From: Planctomycetota bacterium
GTDB taxonomy: Bacteria; Planctomycetota; Phycisphaerae; Phycisphaerales; SM1A02
DNA length: 64,000 bases
Direction: 5' to 3'
Assembly: GCA_022568135.1 (NCBI GenBank)
Contig: JADFFQ010000003.1
Coordinates: 62,001-126,000 of the forward strand
Below are positions 1-8,331 of this stretch, in pieces. The notes under the pieces are model-generated. The model saw only the letters and a program-made list of their open reading frames with translations, made no database searches and had not been told where the DNA came from. The position numbers were made by a program, and so were the translations under genes. The number at the start of each line of letters is the position of its first letter. Within the stretch, counting starts at the first letter, position 1.

Positions 1-1
1 C

Positions 2-943
2 CTCAACGAGCTGCTGGCCTACGCTGCTGATCAACTGGAAGTTGAGCCGTACTGGTATCGCGTGCAACACGATTCCAAGCGCACCGTGCGTCAGATCACC
101 GAGGATGTGGTGGTGCTCGACTTCGACGAGTTCGACGGGTTCATTCAATCGCCGCGCCAACCATCCAAGTCGGGCGGGATCGCATCCAAGGCGTTCGTCG
201 AGGAGGCCGTCATCGACGCGATGCGCTTGATGGAACATCCCCGGCATCTCGACGCGATCGTGACCGGGCCCATCTGCAAGCAGTCCTGGCAAATGGCCGG
301 GTTCAACTGGCCCGGGCACACCGAGCTGCTCGCCCATCGCACCAAGGCCAAGCGCCACGCGATGATGTTCGTGTCGCCCCGGCTGCGCGTGGTCCTCGCC
401 ACGGCCCATATGCCACTGATGGAAATCCGCAACAAGCTCACGATCGGTCGGGTGTTCGATCCGATTGATCTGGGCCACGAGGCGTGCCGGGAGTTGGGAA
501 TCGAGCACCCGGTGATCGCGGTCGCCGGGCTGAACCCCCATGCCGGCGAAGGCGGGCACATCGGCGATGAAGAATCGCGGCTGATCGAACCGGCAATCGA
601 GATCGCCCGGCATGGAGGCATCAACGTCCAGGGGCCCTTCCCCGCCGATACGCTGTTCATCGACGCCGCCTCGGGAAACTACGACCTGGTCGTGGCGATG
701 TATCACGACCAGGGGCTGATCCCCGTCAAGCTGCTGGGCTGGAACCACGCCGTGAACTGGACCATCGGCCTGCCGATCATTCGCACCAGCCCCGATCACG
801 GCACGGCCTTTGACATCGCGGGCACCAACGCGGCCGCGGAAGGCTCGATGACTGCGGCGATCGAGCTGGCGGCGAAGCTGGCGGTCAACCGCATGACGGC
901 CGCGATGGTCGCAGACGCGAAACGAAGCGAACCCGCGGCGTAG
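2..943 (+). CDS. pdxA: 4-hydroxythreonine-4-phosphate dehydrogenase PdxA, 5' truncated
   Basis: The frame is open from base 2, so the true start lies before the window and about 313 residues are visible. PdxA oxidises 4-phosphohydroxy-L-threonine in the cytoplasmic DXP-dependent pathway to pyridoxal 5'-phosphate. Visible family signatures are VTGPICK, GHTELLA, TAHMPL and YHDQGLIPVK. The histidines in the last three correspond to the family's metal ligands. The C-terminal GLPIIRTSPDHGTAFDIAG block is also typical. A full-length enzyme has about 330 residues, so only a short N-terminal part is missing. A RAYT/repeat unit starts about 65 bases after the stop. Confidence 0.93.
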   Translation, partial: LNELLAYAADQLEVEPYWYRVQHDSKRTVRQITEDVVVLDFDEFDGFIQSPRQPSKSGGIASKAFVEEAVIDAMRLMEHPRHLDAIVTGPICKQSWQMAGFNWPGHTELLAHRTKAKRHAMMFVSPRLRVVLATAHMPLMEIRNKLTIGRVFDPIDLGHEACRELGIEHPVIAVAGLNPHAGEGGHIGDEESRLIEPAIEIARHGGINVQGPFPADTLFIDAASGNYDLVVAMYHDQGLIPVKLLGWNHAVNWTIGLPIIRTSPDHGTAFDIAGTNAAAEGSMTAAIELAAKLAVNRMTAAMVADAKRSEPAA

Positions 944-1007
944 AAGATCCGCGGGTTGCCACCGCGCGGCTATTCAGTGTGCACAACATTCGCAGCCTCG
1001 CTTCCCG

Positions 1008-1058
1008 ATAGCTGCGGGTGGTAACCCGCAGATACCGCCGTCATACTGCCTCCGTGCC
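1008..1058 (+). repeat. REP-like element, left copy flanking the first RAYT
   Basis: A 51-base sequence containing the perfect hairpin CTGCGGGTGGTAACCCGCAG (1012-1031), preceded by ATAG. It recurs in the same orientation at 1551-1601 with about three mismatches. The two copies enclose the transposase gene. Confidence 0.8.
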
Positions 1059-1554
1059 TGTCTACCTGCTGACGTTGCATGCCTATCGCTCCTGGCGACC
1101 CGATCATCCCAGGGGATATGTGCGCCAAGGCAAAGGGATCCTGCCGCCGGATGCGGAAATGGCTGCGCAATACGATCGAAACGCGACCCACCCGCAGGTG
1201 ACATTCGACAAGGAGTTGCAGCAGATTCTTGTCGACGGCACGTGCGACATCTGTGATCGTAGAGATTGGCGGCTGCACTATGTCACAACCGAACCAACAC
1301 ACATACACGCACTTGTCAGTTGGCTCGACGATACGCTTGATTGGAAGTTCGTTCACGACACGATCAAGCGCCTCCTTGGCATGATGCTCGCCCAACATAC
1401 GCAAACAAAAGGACAAAAGTGGTTTGTGCGCAAAGGGAGCAGGAAACGCGTGCGCGATCAGGCCCACTACGATTACTTGATGAACGAGTATTTGCCGAAA
1501 CATAGCGGGCGGCGATGGTCTGAGCGCGCCGCAGATTGCATTCGATCGCAATAG
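1054..1554 (+). CDS. REP-associated tyrosine transposase-like protein (IS200/Y1 superfamily)
   Basis: A 166-residue protein from GTG 1054; an upstream GTG at 1018 would begin inside the repeat hairpin and seems less likely. It has the HUH metal motif HIH (residues 83-85, in THIHALVSW) and a downstream tyrosine region HYDYLMNEYLP (Y139/Y141) expected to hold the nucleophile. The basic WFVRKGSRKRV block lies between them. RAYTs are single-copy transposases that act on short palindromic repeats rather than on classical terminal inverted repeats. The gene lies exactly between two direct copies of a hairpin repeat, which is the expected RAYT context. Catalytic activity is inferred from motifs only. 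Confidence 0.75.
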   Translation: MPVYLLTLHAYRSWRPDHPRGYVRQGKGILPPDAEMAAQYDRNATHPQVTFDKELQQILVDGTCDICDRRDWRLHYVTTEPTHIHALVSWLDDTLDWKFVHDTIKRLLGMMLAQHTQTKGQKWFVRKGSRKRVRDQAHYDYLMNEYLPKHSGRRWSERAADCIRSQ

Positions 1555-1601
1555 CTGCGGGTGGTAACCCGCAGATTCCACCGTCATACTGCCTCGGTGC
1601 C
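1551..1601 (+). repeat. REP-like element, right copy flanking the first RAYT
   Basis: Direct repeat of 1008-1058 with the same 20-base hairpin at 1555-1574. It starts two bases before the last base of the RAYT stop region and ends just upstream of the glyS start. Confidence 0.8.
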
Positions 1602-1640
1602 TCCGTGCCCTTTTCGACCTTCCCAGCTACCATCCTCGCC

Positions 1641-3287
1641 ATGAGTACGCCGACCGCCGCCAAGTCCATGGACGAGATCGTCGCGCTGTGCAAACGGCGT
1701 GGCTTCATCTTCCCCGCCTCGGAGATCTATGGCGGGATCAACGGCTTCTGGGACTACGGGCCGCTGGGCGTGGAATTGAAGAACAATCTGCGCGACGCCT
1801 GGTGGCACGACATGGTCCGCTGCCCCCCCGCCGGGCCCGACAACGAGCCGTTGGAGATCGTCGGCCTGGATTCCGCGATCATCCAGAACCCCAAGGTGTG
1901 GGAAGCCTCCGGCCACATCGAAGGGTTCAATGACCCGATGGTGGATGACAAGGAGACGAAACAACGGTTTAGGGCTGATCAGCTCGTCGGAGCCGCGTGG
2001 ATCGAGTTTGAAAAAGAAACCCTCTCAGACGAGGAGAGGGAAAAGCGTATCTGGAGCCCGAAATGGACGGTAGTTGCCTCAACGGTCGGCGAGGCGGCCG
2101 AAGTGCTCAGCAGTAACCCCAAACACCTCAAGCCTTTCAAGCTCGCTTCAAACTTCCGAAGGTCACGGCTCTATCCGGAGCACATTCTCCAAGCGGACCT
2201 CGAAGATCGTCATGGCAAACAAGGTCTAATTGAGCTTCAGATGATTCAAGTTGATCGCCTTCGCAATCAACCGGAGGAAATACCGTCGCCCTACACGGGT
2301 AAGACTGGCACGCTGACCAAACCGCGCATGTTCAATCTCATGTTTGAGACGTGGTACGGGGCAATCAAGAGCGACGACTACAGAACGTATCTGCGGCCGG
2401 AAACCGCACAGGGGCTTTTTCTCAACTACAAGAACGTGCTGGACACGATGCGGGTGAAGGTGCCGTTCGGGATCGCGCAGATCGGCAAGGCGTTCCGCAA
2501 CGAGGTCAACCCCCGGAATTTCATCTATCGGTCGCGCGAGTTCGAGCAGATGGAGATGGAGTGGTTCTGCCGGCCGGAGGATGCGCCGAAGTGGTTTGAG
2601 TTCTGGCAGCAGCAGCGCTTGAGCTGGTGGAAGTCGCTGGGATTGTCTGATGACAACCTTACGATCCGCCAGCACGGGGAGGGGGAGTTATCTCATTACG
2701 CCAAGGGCGGGGCGGGCACGGTGGATATCGAGTATCGCTTCCCGTTCACCCATCCCGGCTTCGCGGAGCTGGAAGGCATCGCCCACCGCACAGACTTCGA
2801 TCTCAAGGCCCATCAGGAGCACGCGAAGGTCAAGCTCGAATACTTCGACCAGGAGCGCAACGAGCGGTACATCCCCCACGTGGTGGAGCCTGCCGCGGGG
2901 CTGACTCGCGGGGTGCTGGCGCTGATCTGCGAGGCCTACACCCCGGACCCCGACCGGCCCAGCAAGGTCTTCTTGAAGTTCCATCCCCGGCTGGCCCCGA
3001 TCCAGGCGGCGGTCTTCCCGCTGGTGGCCAAGAACGACATGCCCCAGCAGGCGGAGAACCTCTACCAGCAACTGCGAAAGAAGTACGCGACGCGATTTGA
3101 CATCAAACAGTCCATCGGCAAGCGATATGCCCGGATGGACGAGTCGGGAACCCCCTTTTGCTTCACCATCGACGGCCAGACGCTGGCGGACCAGACGGTC
3201 ACCGTGCGCGACCGCGACGACTGCTCCCAGCAGCGAATCGGGATCGCCCAGGTGGCGGGGTTTCTGGCCGATCGCATGCGGGGGTGA
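1641..3287 (+). CDS. glyS: Glycyl-tRNA synthetase, single-chain class II type
   Basis: A 548-residue enzyme charging tRNA-Gly. ATG 1641 (MSTPTAAK) is chosen because the open frame further upstream runs back into the REP-like repeat. Visible features: N-terminal KRRGFIFPASEIYGG and YGPLG; motif 2 at about 286-305 (FRNEVNPRNFIYRSREFEQM); YLRPETAQG at 250-257; motif 3 GLTRGVLALICEAY; and a C-terminal anticodon-binding domain ending QQRIGIAQVAGFLADR. Residues about 113-220 form a long insertion between RFRADQL and GTLTKPRMFNLMF, at the site where this family carries a variable insertion. The second gene downstream is a bactofilin; no operon link is evident. Confidence 0.95.
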   Translation: MSTPTAAKSMDEIVALCKRRGFIFPASEIYGGINGFWDYGPLGVELKNNLRDAWWHDMVRCPPAGPDNEPLEIVGLDSAIIQNPKVWEASGHIEGFNDPMVDDKETKQRFRADQLVGAAWIEFEKETLSDEEREKRIWSPKWTVVASTVGEAAEVLSSNPKHLKPFKLASNFRRSRLYPEHILQADLEDRHGKQGLIELQMIQVDRLRNQPEEIPSPYTGKTGTLTKPRMFNLMFETWYGAIKSDDYRTYLRPETAQGLFLNYKNVLDTMRVKVPFGIAQIGKAFRNEVNPRNFIYRSREFEQMEMEWFCRPEDAPKWFEFWQQQRLSWWKSLGLSDDNLTIRQHGEGELSHYAKGGAGTVDIEYRFPFTHPGFAELEGIAHRTDFDLKAHQEHAKVKLEYFDQERNERYIPHVVEPAAGLTRGVLALICEAYTPDPDRPSKVFLKFHPRLAPIQAAVFPLVAKNDMPQQAENLYQQLRKKYATRFDIKQSIGKRYARMDESGTPFCFTIDGQTLADQTVTVRDRDDCSQQRIGIAQVAGFLADRMRG

Positions 3288-3500
3288 ACGCTGGAGCCAG
3301 CCTCAGCGAGCATGTATTGAACCATTCCCGAGGCGAGCCCCACAGCCGACGGGTTGTGGAGAACCTGCCCATTACGCCAACCTCGGTTCCCGTTGCCATC
3401 ACGACGGTCAATGCGGTAGCATGTCCGGCCAGACAAACCACACCGCAGCTGTACAATGCCGCGCTTCCAACGCTCTCGAAATCCCACAGGAGAACACGCC

Positions 3501-3914
3501 ATGGCCGAGGCAACCGCCGAATACAGCACGATCCTGGGACCCGACGCGAAGTTCAAGGGCGATCTGACCTTCGAATCCGCCGCGAAGCTGCTCGGATGCA
3601 TTGAGGGATCGATCAAGTCCAAGGGGAAGGTCTTCATCGCCGACGGCTCGACGTGCAAGGCCAACGTGACCGGGAAGGAAGTTGCCGTGGAAGGCCATAT
3701 CGAGGGCAACGTCCAGGCGAGCGAGCGGGTGGAGATCAAAGCCAGCGGACGGATCACCGGCGACATTGTGTCCACCCGGATGACCATGGCTGACGGCGCG
3801 GCGGTAGACGGACACGTCCGCATCGGCCTGGACGGCAAGGCCGATGCGTCCAGAGCGAGCTCCACCACCGAACCCAAGCTGACCGCACAGCCCCAGCCGG
3901 CCAGAGTCAAGTAG
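3501..3914 (+). CDS. Bactofilin (polymer-forming cytoskeletal protein)
   Basis: A 137-residue protein from ATG 3501, preceded by an AGGAGA ribosome-binding site. The whole core (about residues 10-115) consists of short valine/glycine-rich repeats such as FKGDLTFES, KGKVFIADGS, KEVAVEGHIEGNV and ERVEIKASGRITGDI, the right-handed beta-helix pattern of bactofilins (DUF583). These proteins self-assemble without nucleotide into filaments that scaffold envelope or morphogenesis functions. No transmembrane segment is visible, so a cytoplasmic or membrane-associated location is inferred. A divergent zinc-ribbon paralogue follows 93 bases downstream in the same orientation, and the two may be co-transcribed. 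Confidence 0.88.
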   Translation: MAEATAEYSTILGPDAKFKGDLTFESAAKLLGCIEGSIKSKGKVFIADGSTCKANVTGKEVAVEGHIEGNVQASERVEIKASGRITGDIVSTRMTMADGAAVDGHVRIGLDGKADASRASSTTEPKLTAQPQPARVK

Positions 3915-4007
3915 CGGACTGGATCCTGTATCCGGCGACGGACACGGCGCTGCCGCCGGCGACTCGTCGCCCGGGTGACTCCGGTTGCCCTATGCGGAAT
4001 CCTCCCG

Positions 4008-4781
4008 ATGGCCAAAGCGGCGGCGACGAGAACCGTACGATGTTACATATGCGGCCATAGGTTGCAGGTTTCTCTGCGCACGTTGAGCACGGCCTGCCCC
4101 GGCTGCAACAAGGCGATCATGGTCGAGGATGTCGTGGTGAAGTCCTATACACCGGTCTTTGACCTGCGAACCTGCGGGAAGATCAGAATCACCAAACGGG
4201 GTCGGGTCGCCGCCAAGCGGATCCAGTCCGGTGACGGCATTGTCTGTGAAGGGGTCATGGAGGGGAACGTCGAGACCGACGGCAAAGTGAAGATGGGACC
4301 CAAGGCTTCCTGGAAAGGCGAGTCACTCCAAAGCCGATCGCTGGCGATTGCCGACGGAGCCAAACTGTTGGGCGTGGTGACGGTGCCCTGGCATCGCCCA
4401 GAACCAAAGAAGCCGACGCGGCCTCCGACGGCGACACCGAAGACCCGCCCGATGATCGTCTCAACGCCCACCACCAAACCGAAGCTCGCCAGGACGCCTC
4501 AAAGCACAACCCGCACGATCACGAAATCATCGACGATCAAAGAACCGAAGCTCGCCAGAACGCCCCCAGCCAAGGCGCCCGCAACGAAGAAACGATCGAC
4601 CAAGAAGAAACCGGCACGGGCTGCGGTCGCGGCAAAGCCGGCCACCGCTTCAAGGAAACCATCGAAAACCAAGAAGCCGGCGCGGTCTACGGCCGCAAGG
4701 AAAAAGGTGGCCCGCATCAGCCAGTCACGCGCGAAGAAGACGTCAAGGAAAGTGGCGGCCAAAGCGTCAAGGCGCAAATAA
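4008..4781 (+). CDS. Zinc-ribbon bactofilin-like protein with lysine-rich histone-H1-like tail
   Basis: 257 residues from ATG 4008 (GTG 3975 is possible). There are three regions. Residues about 8-38 carry two CxxC pairs (CYIC, CPGC), a probable zinc ribbon. Residues about 50-125 carry bactofilin-like repeats (CGKIRITKRGRVAAKRI, GIVCEGVMEGNVETDGKV, SRSLAIADGAKLLG). The remaining half is a disordered Lys/Ala/Pro/Thr tail with KLART and AKK/SRK repeats, resembling histone H1 C-termini. The composition suggests binding to nucleic acid or another polyanion. The link to the upstream bactofilin suggests a shared filament. The fusion architecture is read directly; its function is inference. Confidence 0.75.
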   Translation: MAKAAATRTVRCYICGHRLQVSLRTLSTACPGCNKAIMVEDVVVKSYTPVFDLRTCGKIRITKRGRVAAKRIQSGDGIVCEGVMEGNVETDGKVKMGPKASWKGESLQSRSLAIADGAKLLGVVTVPWHRPEPKKPTRPPTATPKTRPMIVSTPTTKPKLARTPQSTTRTITKSSTIKEPKLARTPPAKAPATKKRSTKKKPARAAVAAKPATASRKPSKTKKPARSTAARKKVARISQSRAKKTSRKVAAKASRRK

Positions 4782-4843
4782 TCGCTCTGGGGCGATCAGT
4801 GACCCTTGGGGCGCGCCACCCGGCGAGCCGGCGCAGCGCCGCG

Positions 4844-5548
4844 CTACGGGCCTGACCCGGCGGCGAAAATGATCTGCCAACCGATGATGAAGATGATGAC
4901 ATCGGCAAAGACGTGACTGACGTAGGCGGCCCAGATGTTGCGGTATCGCAGATAGAGCCACGACCAGGTCGCACCCCCGATGAACACCCCCAACGATCCC
5001 AACGCGGTGACGCGACCGTCGAAGTAAACGTTCAGGGCAATGATGTGGTGAAGGGTGAACAACAGGCCTGACACGATCACCGCGGGCACACGGCGCATCA
5101 GCACTTCACAGCGGGTAACCACAAACCACCGCCAGACGTACTCTTCCAGGATCGAGTTGATCGTGCACCAGTAGACCGCACCCAGGAGGTACAGAACCGG
5201 GGTGGACAGCCCGATCTCATGCACCCTATCGCGCATGAACTGGGCATCGATCCAACGCCGTCCAAGGAACCAGTAGCCGACCGCGATGGCGAGGAAGATC
5301 AGCGATCCGCTGACGATCGCCGCGAACATTCCGTCTCTTCTTGGAAGCGGTAGCGCCGGTCTGCGCTTGTCGATGAGCACCAGCCACGCCACGGGCAATA
5401 CAAGAACCCAGAGCTTGGCGGCGAAGAAGATGGTCTGACCGACCGGACCTTCGGCCTGGACCATAGCCATCCATGTCCCGAAGCTCGGCACCGGCACAAG
5501 CAAAAGCAAGGCGACAATGGCGCGCTGACGGGGATTGCCGATGGCCAT
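4844..5548 (-). CDS. CPBP family intramembrane metalloprotease (CAAX-type)
   Basis: A 234-residue polytopic membrane protein with about six hydrophobic helices. The three CPBP/Abi motifs are visible: EEYVWR (E135, E136, R140), FTLHH (H167/H168) and HVFAD (H212, D216). Eukaryotic members cleave prenylated CAAX proteins. Bacterial members have mixed roles, including bacteriocin self-immunity, and most substrates are unknown. It converges on the bactofilin pair and is followed upstream by the M32 carboxypeptidase on the same strand, with about 100 bases between them. That gap holds a degenerate REP-like hairpin (5579-5600), so co-transcription is uncertain. Confidence 0.85.
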   Translation of the reverse strand: MAIGNPRQRAIVALLLLVPVPSFGTWMAMVQAEGPVGQTIFFAAKLWVLVLPVAWLVLIDKRRPALPLPRRDGMFAAIVSGSLIFLAIAVGYWFLGRRWIDAQFMRDRVHEIGLSTPVLYLLGAVYWCTINSILEEYVWRWFVVTRCEVLMRRVPAVIVSGLLFTLHHIIALNVYFDGRVTALGSLGVFIGGATWSWLYLRYRNIWAAYVSHVFADVIIFIIGWQIIFAAGSGP

Positions 5549-5578
5549 CCATTGCTCCGCGAAGAATGTTCAACAGAA

Positions 5579-5600
5579 AGCCGCGGATGCCATCCGCTGC
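5579..5600 (+). repeat. Degenerate REP-like hairpin
   Basis: Reads GCGGAT-GCC-ATCCGC after AGCC, close to the exact hairpin copies at 58829-58852 and 32595-32618. It lies in the intergenic gap between two minus-strand genes. Confidence 0.45.
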
Positions 5601-5644
5601 TTTGGGGCCCACCGCCGTCATCTCAAGCCCACGGGTCAGGCGAA

Positions 5645-7198
5645 TCACAGCCCGTACAGTGGACGCAGCTTGCCCTGCAGGTGCCGCATGAGCGGCTCGG
5701 CGCTGAGCGGTTTGCCGGTGACGTGCCGGCACAGGTCGGCGGCGCGGTAGCGCCGGCCGTGAGCATGGATCTGCGCATTGAGCCACTCCCGCAACGGGCC
5801 GAACTCGCCGCGCTCAAACTGCTGATGCAGGTCTGCAATGTCCCCGGCCGCCTTCTCAAAGAACTGCGCTGAATAGAGGTTGCCAAGCGTGTACGTGGGG
5901 AAATAACCGATTGAGCCCATCGACCAGTGGATGTCCTGCAAGCACCCGCGGCGATCATCGGGCACATCCACGCCGAGGTAGTCTTTATAGCTCTCGTTCC
6001 ACACGCCGGGGATGTCAGCTACAGCAAGCTCGCCGCTCATCAGGGTGCGTTCGATCTCGAAGCGGATCATGACGTGCATGTTGTACGTCGCCTCATCGGC
6101 CTCGACGCGGATCAAGTCAGGCCGGACGATGTTGGCGGCCCCGTATACCTCTTCGAGGCTTTGGCGATTCACCGCCGAACCGAAGAAATCCTTGAGCTTC
6201 GGGAGGCACCAGACCCAGAACGCCCGCGATCGGCCGACCTGGTTCTCCCACATTCGGCTCTGGCTCTCGTGGATTCCCAGCGAGACGCTGGCGCCCATCG
6301 GTGTGCCGATGTGGTCGCCGGGCAAGCCCTGCTCGTAGATGCCGTGGCCGGACTCGTGCATCGTCGAGCCGAGGGCGTCGTTGACGTTCGCGTCGTGAAA
6401 CCTCGTGGTCAGCCTCACATCGTTGCAATGCGTGCCGCTGCAGAATGGATGGGTTGAGCGATCCAGCCGGCCACGCGAAAAGTCGAACCCGATCTGCTCG
6501 GCCACGAATCGGACGAACCTTTCCTGCTTCTCGACGGGCAGCTTGAGCTCATTGAAAGCGTTCGATGGCTTCTTGGAGCTTGCGGCCAACTCGCTGATGA
6601 GGCTTTGCAGGCGCGGTCGCAGGGATGTGAAGACCGTTTTGACCTCAGCAGCGGTGCAGCCCGGCTCATAGTCCTCCGCCAGGGCATCCCACGCCTCCCC
6701 GTCGGTGGGCCAGCCGAAGCACTGAGCCTTGCGCCTGGTCAGATCGACGACCTTCTCCAGCCAGGGTCGGAATCGAGCGAAGTCTGAGGCCTTCCTGGCT
6801 TGGGTCCACTCATGCTGGGCGAGGCTGGTGGTGTGAGCTAACTCCTCGACCAAGGCGGTCGGCAGCTTCGTGCGACGGTCGTACTCATGGCGGATCTCGC
6901 GGAGGTTGACCGCAGGCGGGCTGGTGGAGTCGCCGGTTAGACCTTCATCAGCTTCGCACACCGACAGAAGCTCGCCGATCCGCGGGTCGGTCGCCAGGCC
7001 GTGCCCGATGCGGGCCAACTGGGCGAGCTGGTCGCTCCGATAGGCCAGCCCCCCACTGGGCATCATGGTTTCCTGGTCCCAGCCAAGCAGGGACGCGGTT
7101 GCTCCCAGCAGGTTGGCCTCCCGCACCAGGCCGATCAACTCGTCGTACGGCGTTGCTGTCCGGGACGTGGATGAAATCGCAGAGATGGCAGTAGTCAT
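5645..7198 (-). CDS. Metallocarboxypeptidase, M32 (Taq) family
   Basis: A 517-residue cytoplasmic zinc carboxypeptidase releasing C-terminal residues from peptides. The catalytic HESGH is at 281-285 and the third ligand lies in HESQSRMWEN (about E311). Other M32 signatures are DYEPG (176-180), HPFCSG (250-255) and the C-terminal IHWSMGSIGYFPTYTLGN. The length matches the family (about 500 residues), so the gene looks intact. The start at 7198 gives a short polar N-terminus before YDELIGLVREANLLG. The next gene downstream on the same strand is the CPBP protease; no functional link is evident. Confidence 0.95.
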   Translation of the reverse strand: MTTAISAISSTSRTATPYDELIGLVREANLLGATASLLGWDQETMMPSGGLAYRSDQLAQLARIGHGLATDPRIGELLSVCEADEGLTGDSTSPPAVNLREIRHEYDRRTKLPTALVEELAHTTSLAQHEWTQARKASDFARFRPWLEKVVDLTRRKAQCFGWPTDGEAWDALAEDYEPGCTAAEVKTVFTSLRPRLQSLISELAASSKKPSNAFNELKLPVEKQERFVRFVAEQIGFDFSRGRLDRSTHPFCSGTHCNDVRLTTRFHDANVNDALGSTMHESGHGIYEQGLPGDHIGTPMGASVSLGIHESQSRMWENQVGRSRAFWVWCLPKLKDFFGSAVNRQSLEEVYGAANIVRPDLIRVEADEATYNMHVMIRFEIERTLMSGELAVADIPGVWNESYKDYLGVDVPDDRRGCLQDIHWSMGSIGYFPTYTLGNLYSAQFFEKAAGDIADLHQQFERGEFGPLREWLNAQIHAHGRRYRAADLCRHVTGKPLSAEPLMRHLQGKLRPLYGL

Positions 7199-7423
7199 AT
7201 CAACAACCTCATGTGTGGCACCAATAGAGGGCCCGCATGATAGCGTCTCATCGCCGGGTAAAATGTAGGACCGGACAGCCGGGTAGTGTTCTGATTTGAA
7301 TTCGGAATCAAAAAGGTGGTGATTATTGACACCGGCGTTTTCAATGCACGGGCATGACCAGCCGAAGACCCATGTTTTTTCGAAGCCAGGCGAGGTCAGA
7401 TCCGTGCATTAGCAATGCAGGGC

Positions 7424-7837
7424 TCAGTAGCCCGTTGGCTCATCGGGGGATCGGGGCGGGGGTAACTCAAAGCCGCCCCTAGGGAATAGGCTCCACATAA
7501 CCGACCCGACAAGGCCCACTATATTGGCAGTGGCCCCGGCGACAAGGGTTGTTAGGACTGTATCGGATAACTCAAACGGGATTCGCTCCCATCCAGTCAG
7601 AACGAGTAGAATGGCAACCACGAGTAGCCAGATCACCATTAGCACAAAAGCTGCCAGCGCGTACCGGCCGCGCAGATTCTTCAGTTGAACAAGTAGGTCG
7701 ATTCTGGCTTGCGCCTCGGCGTCCTGCCCCGTGGGGGCCGAGTGCACCATCTCTTCAAGTTTCGCCCTTTCGTCCGCCTCCGGTACCTTTTCTGGCCTTA
7801 TTTTCTTGGCGGCCTTGGTATTGTCTGGGTCGGCCAT
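7424..7837 (-). CDS. Small two-helix membrane protein, candidate toxin of a Panacea TA pair
   Basis: 137 residues from ATG 7837. The upstream in-frame extension would overlap the preceding gene. The first 50 residues are charged (MADPDNTKAAKKIRPEK). Two hydrophobic helices follow at about 60-80 (LAAFVLMVIWLLVVAILLVL) and 92-118, with a proline-rich C-terminus. It begins only five bases after the stop of the Panacea-domain gene, a tight bicistron. Panacea-domain antitoxins are known to pair with many unrelated toxins, some membrane-active, so a membrane toxin is plausible. I do not recognise the family and no toxicity is shown by the sequence. Confidence 0.6.
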   Translation of the reverse strand: MADPDNTKAAKKIRPEKVPEADERAKLEEMVHSAPTGQDAEAQARIDLLVQLKNLRGRYALAAFVLMVIWLLVVAILLVLTGWERIPFELSDTVLTTLVAGATANIVGLVGSVMWSLFPRGGFELPPPRSPDEPTGY

Positions 7838-7842
7838 TTGAG

Positions 7843-8331
7843 CTAGGACGCCGATCGGCGAAGATAGTGATCGCGAATGTCGCCGTCTGGGATTGGGCAA
7901 CGGATATACGTATATCCGCCTCCCGTCGCCCATGCCTTGGCCCAGGGTGTGCCCTTCTTGTGTGTCAAGGCAGACAATTGCAGCCCGCTGTACCCGCTAT
8001 ATGCCTTCCGTACCCTCTCGATGATGTCCTTTGCTTCTTCAGCCCCCACGGGCAGCTTGGCAGTCACTGGATTATCGCCTTCCCATTCCACAGCAAACTT
8101 TGTGATTGGAGTGCGACCAAATCGCTTGAACTCTTGGTATAGGGAGCTCACCACTGGACCGTACTTCCAAGCCTCGGCCGTCTCGTTGATAAGCGGGTCG
8201 CCAGTAAGGGCCAGGTGCCATCCGTGGGTGATATACACCAGCTTGTTGAGCTGCATGGGCGTCACTTGCACGCCCTCAGCTTTGGCCAGGTGCAATATGT
8301 GGTTGGCTACCGCCTTAGAACTCCACGGCAT
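7843..8331 (-). CDS. Panacea (DUF4065/SocA-like) domain protein, candidate antitoxin
   Basis: A 162-residue soluble protein. The domain signature is clear: VANHILHLAKAEG, then MQLNKLVYITHGWHLALTG, then EAWKYGPVVSSLYQEFKRFG, and a C-terminal helix with LSALTHKKGTPW. Proteins with this domain act as antitoxins in many bicistronic modules; SocA, a ClpXP adaptor that neutralises SocB, is the founding member. It is the first gene of a two-gene unit with the small membrane protein five bases downstream. The unit lies between two intergenic stretches that look less GC-rich than neighbouring genes, consistent with acquisition. Confidence 0.78.
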   Translation of the reverse strand: MPWSSKAVANHILHLAKAEGVQVTPMQLNKLVYITHGWHLALTGDPLINETAEAWKYGPVVSSLYQEFKRFGRTPITKFAVEWEGDNPVTAKLPVGAEEAKDIIERVRKAYSGYSGLQLSALTHKKGTPWAKAWATGGGYTYIRCPIPDGDIRDHYLRRSAS

